DNA of 64,000 nt from Apostichopus japonicus (GCF_037975245.1 NC_092581.1:6725501-6789500); one strand, 5' to 3'; positions 31,915 through 44,417 are shown, numbered from the stretch's first letter. Numbers and translations are program-made. Notes: generated by a model from the sequence alone, not told the origin.

Positions 31915-34300
31915 GGGAAGCCTCGCAAATCTAACCGCCATGTCCGGGCCGGTGGATTTTTCCGCGGCTATAATGAGCACAGCCACAAGCAGATAATGAG
32001 TCACACTTGAGTGCACACTCTCTCCAAACCACCCTCCACGCTATACAGTTATATTCACAGCCGCGGTCAAGTTTTTACTAAGCCGATTTGAACACAATAG
32101 TGAGTTGAACAAAACATCATAGCTAAGTCTCAAGGTATTCAAACGTTTCAAAAAGATAGTATGTTTATACGCCGTATTTTATCCTACTGCAGAAGCAAAA
32201 CTTCTGTGAAAAATAAGTAAGGAAATGTGAATTTACATTGCAGGAATCTAAAATGCTATCTTTCTTATTTTCCCAGTCGCCAAGTAGGAACAAAAAGTTT
32301 TGTTGCCTTTTTGCAAGGACATTAAGTTTCCTGAATTTTTAAGATTTAAAAATCTAAAAAACTGAAATCACAATCTCACTTCTTGTACACGTGCACATAA
32401 GCGTGAACCAGAGCCTAACATACGGGATGACTTTAGAATAATCCTACTAAGTTGTATAGAACAGGACCTAAACTACCTAGCTAGGTGAAAAAAAAATCGG
32501 TTGACTGTAGGGAATTTTTCGCACTCCAGCGAAGCTGTACTTTTTTTTAGCCAGCTAGATCGTAGACATGAGGATTGAACAAATGACGATAATTTCTTGT
32601 GAAAGAAATTTGAAATAAATGTGGAAAAAATGCGATTATCCTTTCTCCGTTTTAAGTGTAAATGTTATTCTAGCATTCCATGGTTAAGAAAGTTGAAAAG
32701 AAATAAAGTTTATCAACTTCATTTACTGACTTTTGAACTTCGTAAAAAAAAACGTCCATTACTACTCTGAAAATCAGTAGAGAAATTAGCAATTGTGTAC
32801 GAACAGTAAGTTGGTACACCTTTCAAATTATACGAAAGATCGAGCAAAATACTTTCGAAAAATTCACGCGAAACTGGCATATCGTGCTAAATGCAACTAA
32901 TGTCATGTAGACAAGGCTCTAGTACACCCATTTATGAATAAACCATACGACCACATCTGGCGGGGAAAAAAGAAAGTATTTTCTAGAATTTCCACCCCCA
33001 AAAAAAAGGAAAAATTAATATCCTACCATAGTTAAGTGTATAGTAAATAGCCTAACCACTTCGCCGGTTACGGATCTCACGTAACAACAAAAACACAACT
33101 AATTGTATTTTGCGAAGTTGACGTTTTCTACAAGGACATGGAAACAATATTTAGCATTCAGTTAATCATGACAAGTGGCATAAAACATGGGATTAAAAGG
33201 TTTACTTTCATAAAGATAGCCATACTGTAGCTATTGGGGCCTTGATATCGTGCTATGTCTGTATGGTATAGACTCGTGTATCATGGGGAGTAGAATGTTT
33301 TGTTCATGCGGAGGAGTCGGTTGGCTTGAGGTGTGTTTTACTTACCTTAATGTTACGGGGATATACTTTTCTTGAACGTCTAAGATAATATTTCGCATAA
33401 ATTTACCGATCCTTTACTGACTTACTTAATTCTAGAGTGGAGCCAAAATAGTTTACTCCATGAAAAGTTTTTTGGAAACGTGCCAAAAATGTTAATAAAC
33501 AGGTGTTAGAAAATTGGGAAAATTCGCAGCCCATGTACAGTATGCCTACGATGATATTTAAGTAGGGGTAAACACTGCAGTTGTAAACTGATGTACGTAT
33601 AGTAAAATTTTCACCGAATAGTAACTTATATCTCTAACCACATGGCAGCCTAACACACTAAGTCAATAGGAAAATAAAGTCTAAACCATCTGTTTATTCG
33701 TTGAATTTGTGTCGCAGTTAGCTTCAGAGATCAACGTTACGGTCGATGTTCTCTCTTTAACATACATATGTGGCATAGCTTAACTATTGTTTTGTTTAAA
33801 TTCTGGTTTGTCAATATGGGTTTTCTGAAGTTCTTGGGGGCATATATTTAATGCAATGGCTGATTCAGTTTTTAATTCATAGTTACGTACCAATCGTTGA
33901 ACAAGGCTCATAATGTATAGGCCCAGGTAAAGGCTGCTTTTATCGAACTTTCGAGTAGCGGAGTTTCACAATTGTTCATAAGAGACCCAAGAATTATATA
34001 AAGTACTGAATCTCGGACATTTGGTAATGGCGGATTTTAGTGTATAAGTCACTTTGCAACATAAACTACCGCTCTATTGACTGTCAAAACCGCAAAAGTT
34101 AATCCGGTCACTTGGCCAAGTTTGCTCATTGTTTGTGAAGAATAACCAGCCTTGTGTTGTCAGGACGCTGTGCTCATTACTCCGGCTGGCAACCAGCGTG
34201 TGTGCATTCAACCATGGGACCAATATGCACATGCATAATGAGCAAGGGGTGCGAGATTTCCGCCGGCCCGGAACCGGCGGTTAGATTTGCGAGGCTTCCC
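31915..34300. mobile_element. 2.4-kb Harbinger-like element without coding capacity
   Basis: Inverted ends begin GGGAAGCCTCGCAAATCTAA and stay similar for about 40 bp (31915-31955 and 34260-34300), including a CCGGGCCGG core. TAA flanks both sides (31912-31914, 34301-34303), a 3-bp duplication of the TWA type used by PIF/Harbinger. No open frame of note in 2386 bp. A second shared motif, 'taatgagcacagc', lies further inside both ends. Confidence 0.75.
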
Positions 34301-34303
34301 TAA

Positions 34304-36052
34304 CACCTCTGTTACTGTCCTTGTTGTTTATTTCTGTGGTATCTATCCCCTTAATCCAATTTAGCACTCCAAACAAATCAATTTGGAGTTTCGATAGCAG
34401 CAGACTGAATTGTTTGTCACCTTATCTGAATATTCATCATGGTTTGTTGGTTACCATGTTCAAAGAATGTGAAACCTTTGTGACATAGTTGTCACAGCAT
34501 CAAATAGTGTGATAGCATCACATGCAACTGGGGTTATCTACTCAATTTTACATCTAAATTTTAAAATTGGTCTCATCACTAGCCTAATAATGAACACGTC
34601 AAGAAATGAGATTTCCATTCATCTGTGAATAATAGGTCATGAAATAACAATTAAATACCATTTTTAATTGCGACATGAGTTTATTGAAAGCACCAAGTAC
34701 AGTCCTCTTGCTACAGCCTCACAAGATTCAAATATTGCATTTATAAAGCACATATAGGCTGTGATGTCACTAGAATAACAAAACATATCGCTGCTTTCCC
34801 AGCAACTAGATCGCAGTAGAACAGCCAATTTAAATTGTGACGTATTCAACCATAGTAACATTTGCAGGCAAATTGCTCTGCAGAAATAGGGAGACACAAA
34901 GCACACTTACTTCCTGACATATAAAATGAAAATGAGAATTTACATGCAAGGAGTTGTGATATTTTTTGAGATACATTTGGCATGGCAAAGTAGTATCAAA
35001 AACTACTAAATGCCAATCACAAATGCACATTTCTTGTGGGTTGCTGTTATATATGATCCAAGTACAATGCAAACATTTCTTGTTAATTAAACAAACAGGT
35101 CTTTGCATACTGACTTGACAGCAAGGACAATGTTAATTGTCTGTCAAGAATGACTGAAACCACAGTATGTTTGACATACAATAGTTTAGTTCATTTACTG
35201 CAATGTTCAGAAGATAACATAATATGAACCCTGCTGGTTGATAACTATTTCATCCCACAACAAACCTTTTCAGTGACAAAAAGCCTTCTTTGACTAAACA
35301 GATCTGTCAACACATGTACAGAACATTTGGTACCTGTGATTTGTGAGAGGCATATTTCTATAGGGTATTTATGTTAACATTTAATATTTATTTTTAACAT
35401 TGCTTTTTAATTATTAGTCACTAGTATCAAACTTCTTTTTCATTAGCTGTATGATATGGCAGAAATGTGATAATTATGATGGCAACAGAGCCTAAAAAGT
35501 AAGGACAAAATCTTTACTATAAGTTCTATCATTTTTACACTTGGAATGTTCAGCCACATCAGTCCCCCCCCCCCCCTCATGTGTGATTACTGTCATGTCT
35601 TTCTGCTAATACTGCTCTCATGAAACTTTCTCTTTGAGGTCTCTTATGCCCTTGAACATCTCTCTTGACATAAAAAGAATGAAAAGATAAATAGTTTCAA
35701 CACAATATGCATGAAAATATGTGATGACAGGTATTTTGTGTGTTGCCAAGTATTTGCCAGTGTTGCAAAAGGAGCAGTTTTGCAAACTTTAGACGGCAAT
35801 GAACGAACACTGACCCAGTGACTAAACTGAGAGGATTCAAATTTTAGTCGTCAGAGGAAAGTTTGTGGTTGCAAGTGTGACCTTGGTGTGTGTGAAACAG
35901 CAGCTTGCATAATAACACACAAAGAATTCTGGTGGTGTAATCTTTAAACTCATATAAACTTTCAGAAATGAAACATCAATTAGAAGCTTGGTTGTAAGCT
36001 TCTATCCTCAGTGACAGAGATGGCTAAGAGTTTTAGTATACTTCAATTGTAA
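34304..36052. other. Unassigned AT-rich DNA
   Basis: No gene or classified repeat. Contains a C run at 35563-35576. Confidence 0.4.
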
Positions 36053-38242
36053 TGAAGCGAACCGCGGATTGGCGGGGGAAATTACCGGGATTTAGGGTCC
36101 TTCGCTTCGAACTCATAAGTTATAAATGAGGATGCAAGAGTGTTCTTGCGTTGAAACAACGGCTGACATTTTATTACAAACTCTACAAAATGGCTCTTAT
36201 AAAATGATAATATACAAATGAACAATAAGTCATGACACATGACAATATAAAATGGCTTTATATAATAAATGGCCACTTCTAATTAAAACTATCCTGAATC
36301 GGGAAAAACCTTTACTCAAATACTATGAAATACTATGTAATATGCACAGAACCTATGCCCAATGGGTGAAATACCAATAACAGAACTCTATCTGTACCAT
36401 AAATACTCAAGCTACGAAATACCAATCTCGCAATAACTGTACGAAGTGTAAAATAAACAATGTAAAATGAACAAAATGAAATAATCTGCAAAATAATACA
36501 AAACGTTTGCCAATAGGCGAGGAATTTTAACACCTGCGTAATGGTCAGCCTAGGGCAACACATGCCAGCTGCAACACATTATAGGCCTTTTCACCTAAAC
36601 TGTTCCTAGACAGCAGGAATTTCCACCTCCTGAACCCACAAACTCTCAAGAGACTTGTCACTCTGTAGCTATCCAAAAAGGGGTGTTACTAAAACGAATG
36701 ACAATTGCGTTACACATAACGAATGACAATATGTTGTACACACTAAAAAAATGCGTTGACTAAAACGAATGACAATAATGATAGATCTAGTAAAGTACGG
36801 ACAAGATAAAAACGCACCTTATAGTAAGCGAAATTGTAAGTCTGATTTGAAAAAGTAAATTTAACGTCATTTTTCCGATATTAATTGTTAGAAACTAACA
36901 ATACTATAATCTTGAAACAGCTTCAGTTATCTTTCGATATAAATCTACAGAGGTAAAAAGCACAGCACTCAAGCGCATTCTCACACAAAATCTTTCCCTG
37001 TGGTTTCTATCCGTAAATTACTCCAAAACCCTACAACCACGTTGCATGCGATTTTCCTCAAATCATTTTTGCGCAGAAAACCAATAACCGCATTTACTCC
37101 ACTCCGTTAATCATTCTATCTCCACTCAACACTGTCCTTCGTTGTCATTCGTTGTCATTCGCTGTCATTCGCTGTCATTCGCAAATGATAATTTACCCTG
37201 TACAAAGTCAATTGTCATTCGCTGTCATTCGTTTTAGTTTGTCCCTCCAAAAAGGCTAAGATTAAAGGACAAGCTCTGAGACAACTCTATAGTAACAGCA
37301 GTAACAAATTGTTCAAGATACAAAATACAAATACGTACACTCTTTACACTGCGAGCAGTACAATACTAAAATACAGGTACAATAAATAATCTTACTCAAC
37401 TGAACTGTCAATACAGTACAATACACTTGACTTTCAATTACTTTCTGTATACTACACGTAACTGTTAATAACTCTCTGTAACTTAAACCCAACCTAAGCG
37501 GTACTGTCACTCTACAGTATAGTATAAAAGTATGCAATACTATACTAGCACCCATGTGCTTAACAATACACAACCACTGATCTACACAGTGTACACAACA
37601 CATGCTATAAACCCATAGGACCAAGGTCCAAAAATACAACCTAACATACGTACTTTACACACTAAAGTACAACCTAGCCAGAGGGGCAACAATTCTAGGA
37701 TTCAATTAATTAACAATAAGGGTACGTACGACATTTAAACAAAACAATATGTATTACTTAATCTCTTACTATACTGAAGTCAACTCGCTCGCGATAAGGA
37801 AGAAGAAGAAGACTCTACGCTCGCGGGAAAGGAGGTCGCGGACATCGAGACTCCATCAATGCTAACTCGCTATATAGTAGTACTAGTAATGGATCCGCCA
37901 TCTTGGAAACCAGTGGCCTCGAGCCAGAAGCCGAACCATCCAAAACCTGAGGCATCCTGCCCCTGAGAAGGGTGACATCTCCTCACGGACTCCAGATAGT
38001 AAAGATATGGATAAACTCTGGGCTATTGACGACCCAAGATTAAGTAAAAATTACGGAAATACAAAGGGATAACGAGGCGAACCCTGGAGCTCTGCAGGGA
38101 CGATGCTGCCATTAAAACGACGTATACAGAACTGAAGAAATACACACGTGCGAACAACTAACGCTACAACTGACTGTTACAAACTATTACATAATACATG
38201 TAAATACAATGGGTGCATACAACAAAATTTCACTTCACTACA
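36053..38242 (-). mobile_element. Putative solo LTR, copy 1 (with inserted element)
   Basis: On the minus strand it begins TGTAGTGAAG and ends GGTTCGCTTCA, so it has TG...CA ends. It is homologous throughout to copies 2 and 3. Flanks are GTAA and GTAC (3 of 4). Without the insertion at 36682-37245 it is about 1.6 kb. It holds a polyadenylation-type AATAAA near its 3' side and a TATATAG-containing promoter-like stretch near 37868. No internal retroelement genes adjoin it. Confidence 0.6.
36682..37245. mobile_element. MULE-like insertion with 10-bp duplication
   Basis: Inserted in LTR copy 1; copy 2 (revcomp near 51535) shows the empty site. Flanks are TCCAAAAAGG at 36672-36681 and 37246-37255, a perfect 10-bp duplication. 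Both ends carry ACTAAAACGAATGACA within inverted terminal regions, and the motif CGAATGACA recurs many times in both orientations near the ends. The 9-10 bp duplication fits Mutator-like elements; no transposase is present. Confidence 0.75.
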
Positions 38243-38846
38243 GTACAGTGGGACTTTGATAGCTGTTAAGTGACCTCCCTAACATCTTCAATTCATGTTG
38301 ACATGATGCAACCAACAACACTCATCAAAAATTGCATCCAACATTCACAAAAGTTCACCAAACAAAGAGTTCCCAGAGCACTAAACAATCATGGTTGAAT
38401 GTAATACCTCTAATCCATTAAAATCACTCTCAAGTTATGAAGTTGTAACACAAAATTTTCACAACTTTTTTAATACTACTGATAAGTTACCACTTCAAAC
38501 TGGTCATATATAATGATTTGCAAAATCCTGAAACTGGCATGTTGTATGCAGGTTTCATGTTAAGGCTTTACTTTATTCATATATAAGTACTCGCATAGGC
38601 AGCGGGGGGGGGGGGCTGGGGGGCTACAGCCCCCCAACCAAAAAATTTTGTGAAAATTCAACAATATGCTGAGAATTTTTCGGGCACCTACTGAAAGAAG
38701 AATAATTTGCAGTGTGTTTTTCAATTTTTGTTGTGAAAATTCTGCAATATGCTGAGAATTTTTCGGACACCTACTGAAAGAAGAATAATTTGCAATGTGG
38801 TTTTCAATGGTTAAACTTATATTATTATTATCATCATTGTTGTAAC

Positions 38847-38997
38847 TGTTATGTCAGTTATAATTTATATATTTCCCTTTGTTTTCCCTCTCTCCCCTGC
38901 AGGTATGGTGGGGCTTTATTGTATGCCATTAGTATAGAGTCATTAGCATAGACAGTGGAATAGACATTAACAAAGTATTCATACTAGCCATTTATCA
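38847..38997 (+). repeat. Copia 5' LTR
   Basis: TGTTATGTCAG ... CCATTTATCA. It differs from the 3' LTR only at a T/C (near 38873) and one extra G in the following T run. Confidence 0.95.
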
Positions 38998-39008
38998 TGG
39001 TAGCAGAG
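38998..39008 (+). promoter_or_regulatory. Primer-binding site, initiator-Met tRNA type
   Basis: TGGTAGCAGAG starts directly after the LTR. It is complementary to the 3' end of animal initiator methionine tRNA (..CUCUGCUACCA), the primer commonly used by Copia elements. Confidence 0.85.
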
Positions 39009-39095
39009 CGAGTTTCCTAAAGAACAACAGAAGCAGAAGATAATAAAGACTCTGAATAACCATATTACAGTGAAAGTGCACAAGAAGAAAAGAAG

Positions 39096-39380
39096 ATGGC
39101 TGAAGCAATAAAAGAACATATGATGGCCCCACCAGTATGGGACACCAAATCAACTTCGTATGAAGATTGGAAGTTTGACGTTACATTATGGGCACAGTTT
39201 ACCAAAGCGGAGAAGAAAAGAAAGGTATTCATGCTGTACAGCAAGCTGCCAACAAGCAAAGGAGTAAATGAGAAAGTGTGGCTAGCAATACAAAATGAGG
39301 AGATAAATGAGGAAAATGCCATTGACCAAATCTTTGTGGTGCTTGACTCGGCCTGTTCCAAAACTATTCCAAAACTGTGA
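39096..39380 (+). pseudogene. Copia Gag, truncated
   Basis: A 94-codon frame from MAEAIKEHMMAPPVWDTKST, with 'YEDWKFDVTLWAQFT' typical of the Copia Gag start. Gag normally continues for 250-350 residues and includes a CCHC zinc knuckle; here it stops after 'DSACSKTIPKL'. The text changes directly into the late part of the protease, in another frame. An internal deletion has removed most of Gag, the zinc knuckle and the protease active site. The start was chosen as the first ATG in frame after the primer-binding site. Confidence 0.85.
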
Positions 39381-40549
39381 CTGGACGTGTGTGGAAGCAA
39401 ATTTTCATGGAATCATTATCAAGTGATGAGAAGAAAGATGTGAAGATATCATCAGGAGGAACAACATTCAAGTTTGGGGGAGAAAGTAGTGTGAAGTCAG
39501 AAGAAAAAATGACATTTCCTTGTGTTATTGCCGGCAAGAGGACGACCATCACAACTGATGTGGTAGACAGTGACATACCATGGCTTCTTGGCAAGCCAGA
39601 CATGAAGCGTTTAGGATTCAAATTGAATATGATGGACGATACCCTTGAAGTCAATGGCAAGAAGATTGATCTCGACATAACTTCATCAGGACATTATTAC
39701 ATCCCGCTAAAAGAGTGTGAAGTCAAAGTAGTAGAGAACGTCCATATGGTTTTGGGACAGAAGACACAGAAAGAGAAAGTGAAAATGATTGAGAAGCTTC
39801 ATCGTCAGTTTGCCCACCCTACTGCCAAGAGTCTCAAAGCCATCATGAAGAATGCTGAGGTGTTTGATGATGATTGCAGCTCCCTGATTGATGACATAAA
39901 TGGAAAGTGTGATGTTTGCAAGCAGTTTAAGAAAACCCCATCTAGACCAGTAGTATACTTACCATTGGCAAAGGAATTTAATGATGTGGTTGCTATGGAT
40001 TTAAAGAAAATTGGAGATGTCTACTTTCTGCATTTCATAGACTTGTTTACCAGATTTAGCAAGAGCAAGCTGATTAGAAGAAAGACACTTAAAGTCATAG
40101 TAGATGCAGTTGCAACAGAGTGGATTGCTGCTGGTTTTGGTCCACCAAAGAAGTTCCTGGTAGACAACGGTGGAGAGTTTGATAATGCTGAATATAGAGA
40201 GTTGGCTGAACAGTTTAATGTGGAAGTATGTGCAACGGCTGCATATTCGCCATGGTCTAATGGAATTTGTGAACAAAATCACTACGTAGTTGATACTTGT
40301 GTACAGAAGATGATTGAAGATGATCCAGACATGGAGTTGAGTGTTGCTTTGGCTTGGGCTGTTAATGCCAAGAACTGTATGCAGACCCACCAGGGGTTCA
40401 GTCCCATTCAACTTGTGTTGGGTAAAAGCCCCAACTTACCTTCAGTTCTTCTAGATGAGCCTCCTGCATTGGAAGAAGTTGAAGTCAGTGATAATGTTCT
40501 GAAGCATTTGAATGCTTTACATGCAGCTAGAAGGGCGTTTACTATCTAA
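39377..40549 (+). pseudogene. Copia protease end and integrase
   Basis: In order: the late part of a retropepsin domain (KRTTITTDVVDSDIPWLLGK), without the D-S/T-G active site. Next is a zinc-binding pre-integrase domain (H-x-x-x-F-A-H near residue 140, then CDVCKQF). The integrase core follows, with the first Asp in VAMDLKKIGDVYFLHFIDLF, the second in FLVDNGGEFDN and the Glu in WSNGICEQNH. A single TAA at 40547-40549 interrupts the frame, which then continues unchanged into the next segment. The integrase would insert the cDNA; the catalytic triad is present. Confidence 0.9.
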
Positions 40550-41422
40550 GCAGAGTCATCTGAGAGGATTCGCAGAGCATTGCGACATAATGTCAGAGTA
40601 GCAGAAATGGAATTTCTGCAAGGAGACAGAGTGTTTTACAAGAGAGATGACAGCAACAGATGGCGTGGTCCAGGGAAAGCTATCGGACAAGATGGTAAAG
40701 TAGTATTCGTAAGCCAGTTGATACGAGTTGCTTCCTGTAGAGCCATTAAGACACATCCCGACACAGGTGCTCCAGACAAGACATGCAAAGAAGAAATGAG
40801 CAAAGAAACAGATGGAAATGAAATTAAGCAACAGAAAGTTCTACCCCAAGAAACTCCTGCTGAAGAATTCATGGATGAAGAAATAGAAACCAACATTGAA
40901 CAAGAACAAGAGCACACTGAAGAACCTGCCTTAGATAATAGTCACACAAGCAATACTGATGAATCTCAGCTAGACACTGATGAACAAGAGTTGCCTGAAA
41001 ATCAACCACAGCAACAGGCAAATCCTGAGAATACGATAACCAAAATTGATATACTCAATGTTAACACAAAGATAAAGTATTGTCTTCAAGAAGACGATGT
41101 ATGGACACAAGCCACAGTTATGGGAAAATGTGGCAAAGCAACAGGAAGAAATAAACATTATGTTAATGTTCAAAGAGAAGAAGATGAGCAAAAAGTTGGA
41201 ATTCACTTGGACAAAGTTGAGTTTGAAGTCATCAAAAATGCAGGTAGTGATGCACATGTAAGCAGCAGTGCAGATGCCAATATTGTATTCATACCTGCAG
41301 TCATCATGGGGACAATGAAGTTGTTCAAGCAAAGCACCAAGAATTACAGAACTGGCAGGACTTTAAAGTGTATACAGAAGTTCAAGATCATGGGCAAAAG
41401 AAGCTTTCTACAAGATGGGTAG
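40550..41422 (+). pseudogene. Copia integrase C-terminal and linker region
   Basis: Same frame as the integrase after one stop. 'RRALRHNVRVAEMEFLQGDR' and 'VFYKRDDSNRWRGPGKAIG' resemble the SH3-like integrase tail (V-Y-Y-K...W-x-G-P). A long acidic, Q/E-rich linker follows (about residues 70-160), then a second small domain (CLQEDDVWTQATVMGKCGKA) and the start of RT, until a frameshift near 41400. Confidence 0.85.
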
Positions 41423-42290
41423 TGACTGAGAAAACCTTACCTAATGGTGAAAAAGGTGTAAAAGCACGGCTAGTGGTTAGAGGCTTTGAAGAGGAACAAC
41501 AAATACCATCTGATTCACCCACTGCTTCAAAGTCCACTTTGAGAATCGTCATGGCGATTGCGGCTAGTGAAGACTGGAAGTGTGAAAGCATAGATATTAA
41601 GGCTGCATTTTTACAAGGCAGGAAGATCGACAGAGATGTGTATTTAGTTCCTCCGTCTGAGGTGAGAGAAGAAGGTGTGATATGGAAAATTGAAAAGGCT
41701 GTGTATGGGCTAGCAGATGCATCCCGTAACTGGTTTTTCAGTGTTAAAGAAGAACTTCTGAAGCTCAACTGCAAACAATCACAGTTAGATAAAGCTTTGT
41801 TCAGATGGTACAACAATGGGAGGCTGGAAGGAGTGTTTGTCATGCATGTAGATGACTTCCTGTTTGCAGGATCAGAAGCATTCAACAAGAATGTCATTGA
41901 TAGAGTAGTTGACAAGTACAAAGTTGATAGCTTTCTAGAAGAGAAATTGAGAGCTTTCGTTATGTTGGATTGGATCTTGAACAAGGTGAAAGTGGGATAA
42001 AAGTAAATCAAGAGAAATATGTGATGGAGATGGAAGAAATACCAGTGACATATAAGAGAAAGACTGAAAGATCATCACCATTAACCAAAGTCGAGATGCA
42101 GAATTTGAGAGCCACAGCAGGACAACTAAACTGGGTAGCTACACAAACTAGACCAGATCTGAGCTATGATGCTCTGGAACTTAATATGAACATGAACAAT
42201 GCTACAGTTGATCAGATGCTGAAAGCTAACAAGGCGGTTCGTCATGCCAAAATGTTTCTGGAAGTATTCTTTTCCCAAACCTTGGGCTAA
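41368..42290 (+). pseudogene. Copia reverse transcriptase
   Basis: 'KLSTRWVVTEKTLPNGEKGV' and 'KARLVVRGFEE' open the domain. 'CESIDIKAAFLQG' carries the first catalytic Asp, and 'FVMHVDDFLFAG' is the YVDD-equivalent motif with the other two. 'KAVYGLADASRNW' is the usual Copia block between them. The frame shifts at about 41990 and continues to 42290 with the connection region ('LRATAGQLNWVATQTRPDLS'). The catalytic residues are intact but the reading frame is not. Confidence 0.9.
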
Positions 42291-42812
42291 GTAGCGACTG
42301 GAAGATCAGGGTGTTCTGTGATGCATCCTGGGGAAATCTGCCTGATGGTGTGTCTAGCAGTCAAGGACATGTGGTTTTTCTGACAGGACATGCACAGAAG
42401 GGTTGTCCTCTAGCTTGGACATCCAACAAGATAAAGCGGAAAGTATCAAGTACCCTAGCAGCTGAAACTCTTTCCATGCAAGATTCACTTGACGAAGCTG
42501 TGTACCTCGGAACTCTGATAACAGAAGTGTATTTTGACAGCTACAAGTGCCAACAAAATTCCTATCACAGTATACACAGACAACAAGTCTCTATACCAGA
42601 ATGTACATTCAACTAAACAAGTGCATGAGAAGCGCCTGAGAATCAACATTGCAGAGATCCAAAGAATGATGACTACAGGAGAAGTTCAGACAATTGAATG
42701 GGTACAGAGTAAACTCCAGTTGGCAGATGCTTTAACCAAGAGAGGAGCAGATAGCGATTGGCTTTTGGAATGCCTCAGCTTTGGTGAACTGAAAATGGAT
42801 CGCGATGAATGA
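42291..42812 (+). pseudogene. Copia RNase H
   Basis: FCDASWGNLPDG has the first Asp. 'KVSSTLAAETLSMQDSLDEA' has the Glu. 'VYTDNKSLYQNVHSTKQVHE' has the next Asp in the overlapping frame from 42534, and 'LQLADALTKRGA' has the last. A frameshift near 42540 separates the halves. A stop follows at 42812, then about 250 bases to the polypurine tract. Confidence 0.9.
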
Positions 42813-43064
42813 ATCATTGGACTCTATACTGTTTTACATTTAATGTCAGAGAACATTAATTCGCTAGTCTAAGTCTCGTGAAGGATTCAGTGAGAACTTT
42901 TTAATACCAAGTTATCAAGTTTGTCTTACAAGACTGTAAAGATTGTTTTTAGTTAACAAGGGCATTTTCATGTGCATGGGTACAGTTAGCCCACGTTCTT
43001 CTGTAACAAGTAGCTATGGACATTAGTTTTGACTCCACCATCTTGTCACCTGATGTTGCTTTAG

Positions 43065-43081
43065 AAAGATGAGGGGGAGTA
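43065..43081 (+). promoter_or_regulatory. Polypurine tract
   Basis: AAAGATGAGGGGGAGTA immediately precedes the 3' LTR, the expected start site for plus-strand DNA synthesis. Confidence 0.85.
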
Positions 43082-43231
43082 TGTTATGTCAGTTATAATT
43101 TATACATTTCCCTTTTTTTCCCTCTCTCCCCTGCAGGTATGGTGGGGCTTTATTGTATGCCATTAGTATAGAGTCATTAGCATAGACAGTGGAATAGACA
43201 TTAACAAAGTATTCATACTAGCCATTTATCA
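43082..43231 (+). repeat. Copia 3' LTR
   Basis: 150 bp, near-identical to the 5' LTR, ends CCATTTATCA followed by the GTAAC duplication. Confidence 0.95.
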
Positions 43232-43453
43232 GTAACGACTTCCCCAATAATTCTAACCAATATGGAAGGGTAATAAGACGGAAAATGATTGTATGTTATT
43301 GCCATGTGATGTAAAAACTGACGAATGTCTATATGATATGCACATTAACATGTTGAACGCGCGCTGAGCACGCGAAAAATTTTGGTTATATTTTTCGGGC
43401 AAGTCGTTACAGCCCCCTAAATCAAATTAGACTCCTACGCCTATGAGTACTCG

Positions 43454-44417
43454 ACCACATCATGTGTCAAGCTGCAATAAAAAGACAATATTATAGAACT
43501 CAAAAATACATAAATGATGACATCCTAGCACAGTTACATGTATTGTGAACAAACTTACCACCTTAATGGTTATCTATTTCATGTTAACACAAGTAAGAAG
43601 CTAACTGTGATGTGCCAATTTTGAGCTGTCTACATTACTGCAATAGTTCAATCTTTTGTCAGCAATCCCACTTGCCTCAAACACAGGACTGCAGGGTTTA
43701 ACGTTGGCAAAGGATGGCTTAGCCAAAGGTTGTCATACAGTTGCAGTGCTACGAGGGGTTTTCACACTGCCCATTCAGTAGTTACTTCAAAAAGGTACTG
43801 TAGAAAGACAGATAACAGCTGGATGGATTGACAGAGTGAAGATGCTGAGTCACAATAGCTGGTTTGAGCTGAAAGTTACATTCCAATATGGGAGTCTTTC
43901 AAATATCCAGTTGCTCAGACTTACACCAGCATTTTACATATACTGTGCTTGCTCTCCATTGACCAGGTGCCACTCCATTAAATGTGAAATAACAACATTT
44001 TGCTCTAAATGTTTGGTTCATACTAAGCATCCACCATGGATATACAGTAATTTATCATGACTTCCATAGACCAGTCATGGAACCATTCAAAATATTTTGT
44101 GTGTCTTTGAGTGCAGCTTTACTTTCATTTCCAATGATTTTGGTTGTGACATCATCCCATATTCATAAAATAGGCACCTGGCTGAAACATAAGAAAATGG
44201 ATGTTTTCAAAGACATATTAAACAAGATAAAAATGGTAATGAGTAGTGCCACCCTCAGTTAGTATCTTGATTTTGACTCACTGGTGGATAAGCAAAGGGA
44301 CAGATCAAACCAGAATGCAAAATTTAATTGAAATTTTTATGAGGCAACATTAAATATTTCTTAACTTCTGATATAATTATGACGTGCAGTATCAAAATAT
44401 TATATTATTAAATGCAG
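43454..44417. other. Unassigned DNA
   Basis: About 1 kb with no gene or classified repeat. Short frames (43836-44060, 44077-44262) have no recognisable features. Confidence 0.4.

Larger units (their letters stand above)
38847..43231 (+). mobile_element. Ty1/Copia LTR retrotransposon, both LTRs and target duplication
   Basis: A 5-bp duplication, GTAAC, flanks it (38842-38846 and 43232-43236). The LTRs of 151 and 150 bp have TG...CA ends and differ by one substitution and one indel. The order protease-integrase-RT-RNase H marks Copia. The body is 4385 bp, with several stops and frameshifts and a shortened Gag-protease junction. Despite this the LTRs are nearly identical, so insertion was recent. 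Confidence 0.95.
38594..43445 (+). mobile_element. CATAGGC hAT-like element, split by Copia
   Basis: Left end CATAGGC (38594), right end TACGCCTATG (to 43445); perfect 8-bp duplication AGTACTCG at 38586-38593 and 43446-43453. Its own sequence is 38594-38846 and 43232-43445. The middle is the Copia element. The copy at 8682-9032 is uninterrupted. Confidence 0.88.

Noticed and set aside
39065-39400. Long minus-strand frames opposite the Copia pol (also 39364-39678, 40001-40411, 41388-42011)
   Set aside because: Antisense shadows of the real plus-strand retrotransposon frames.
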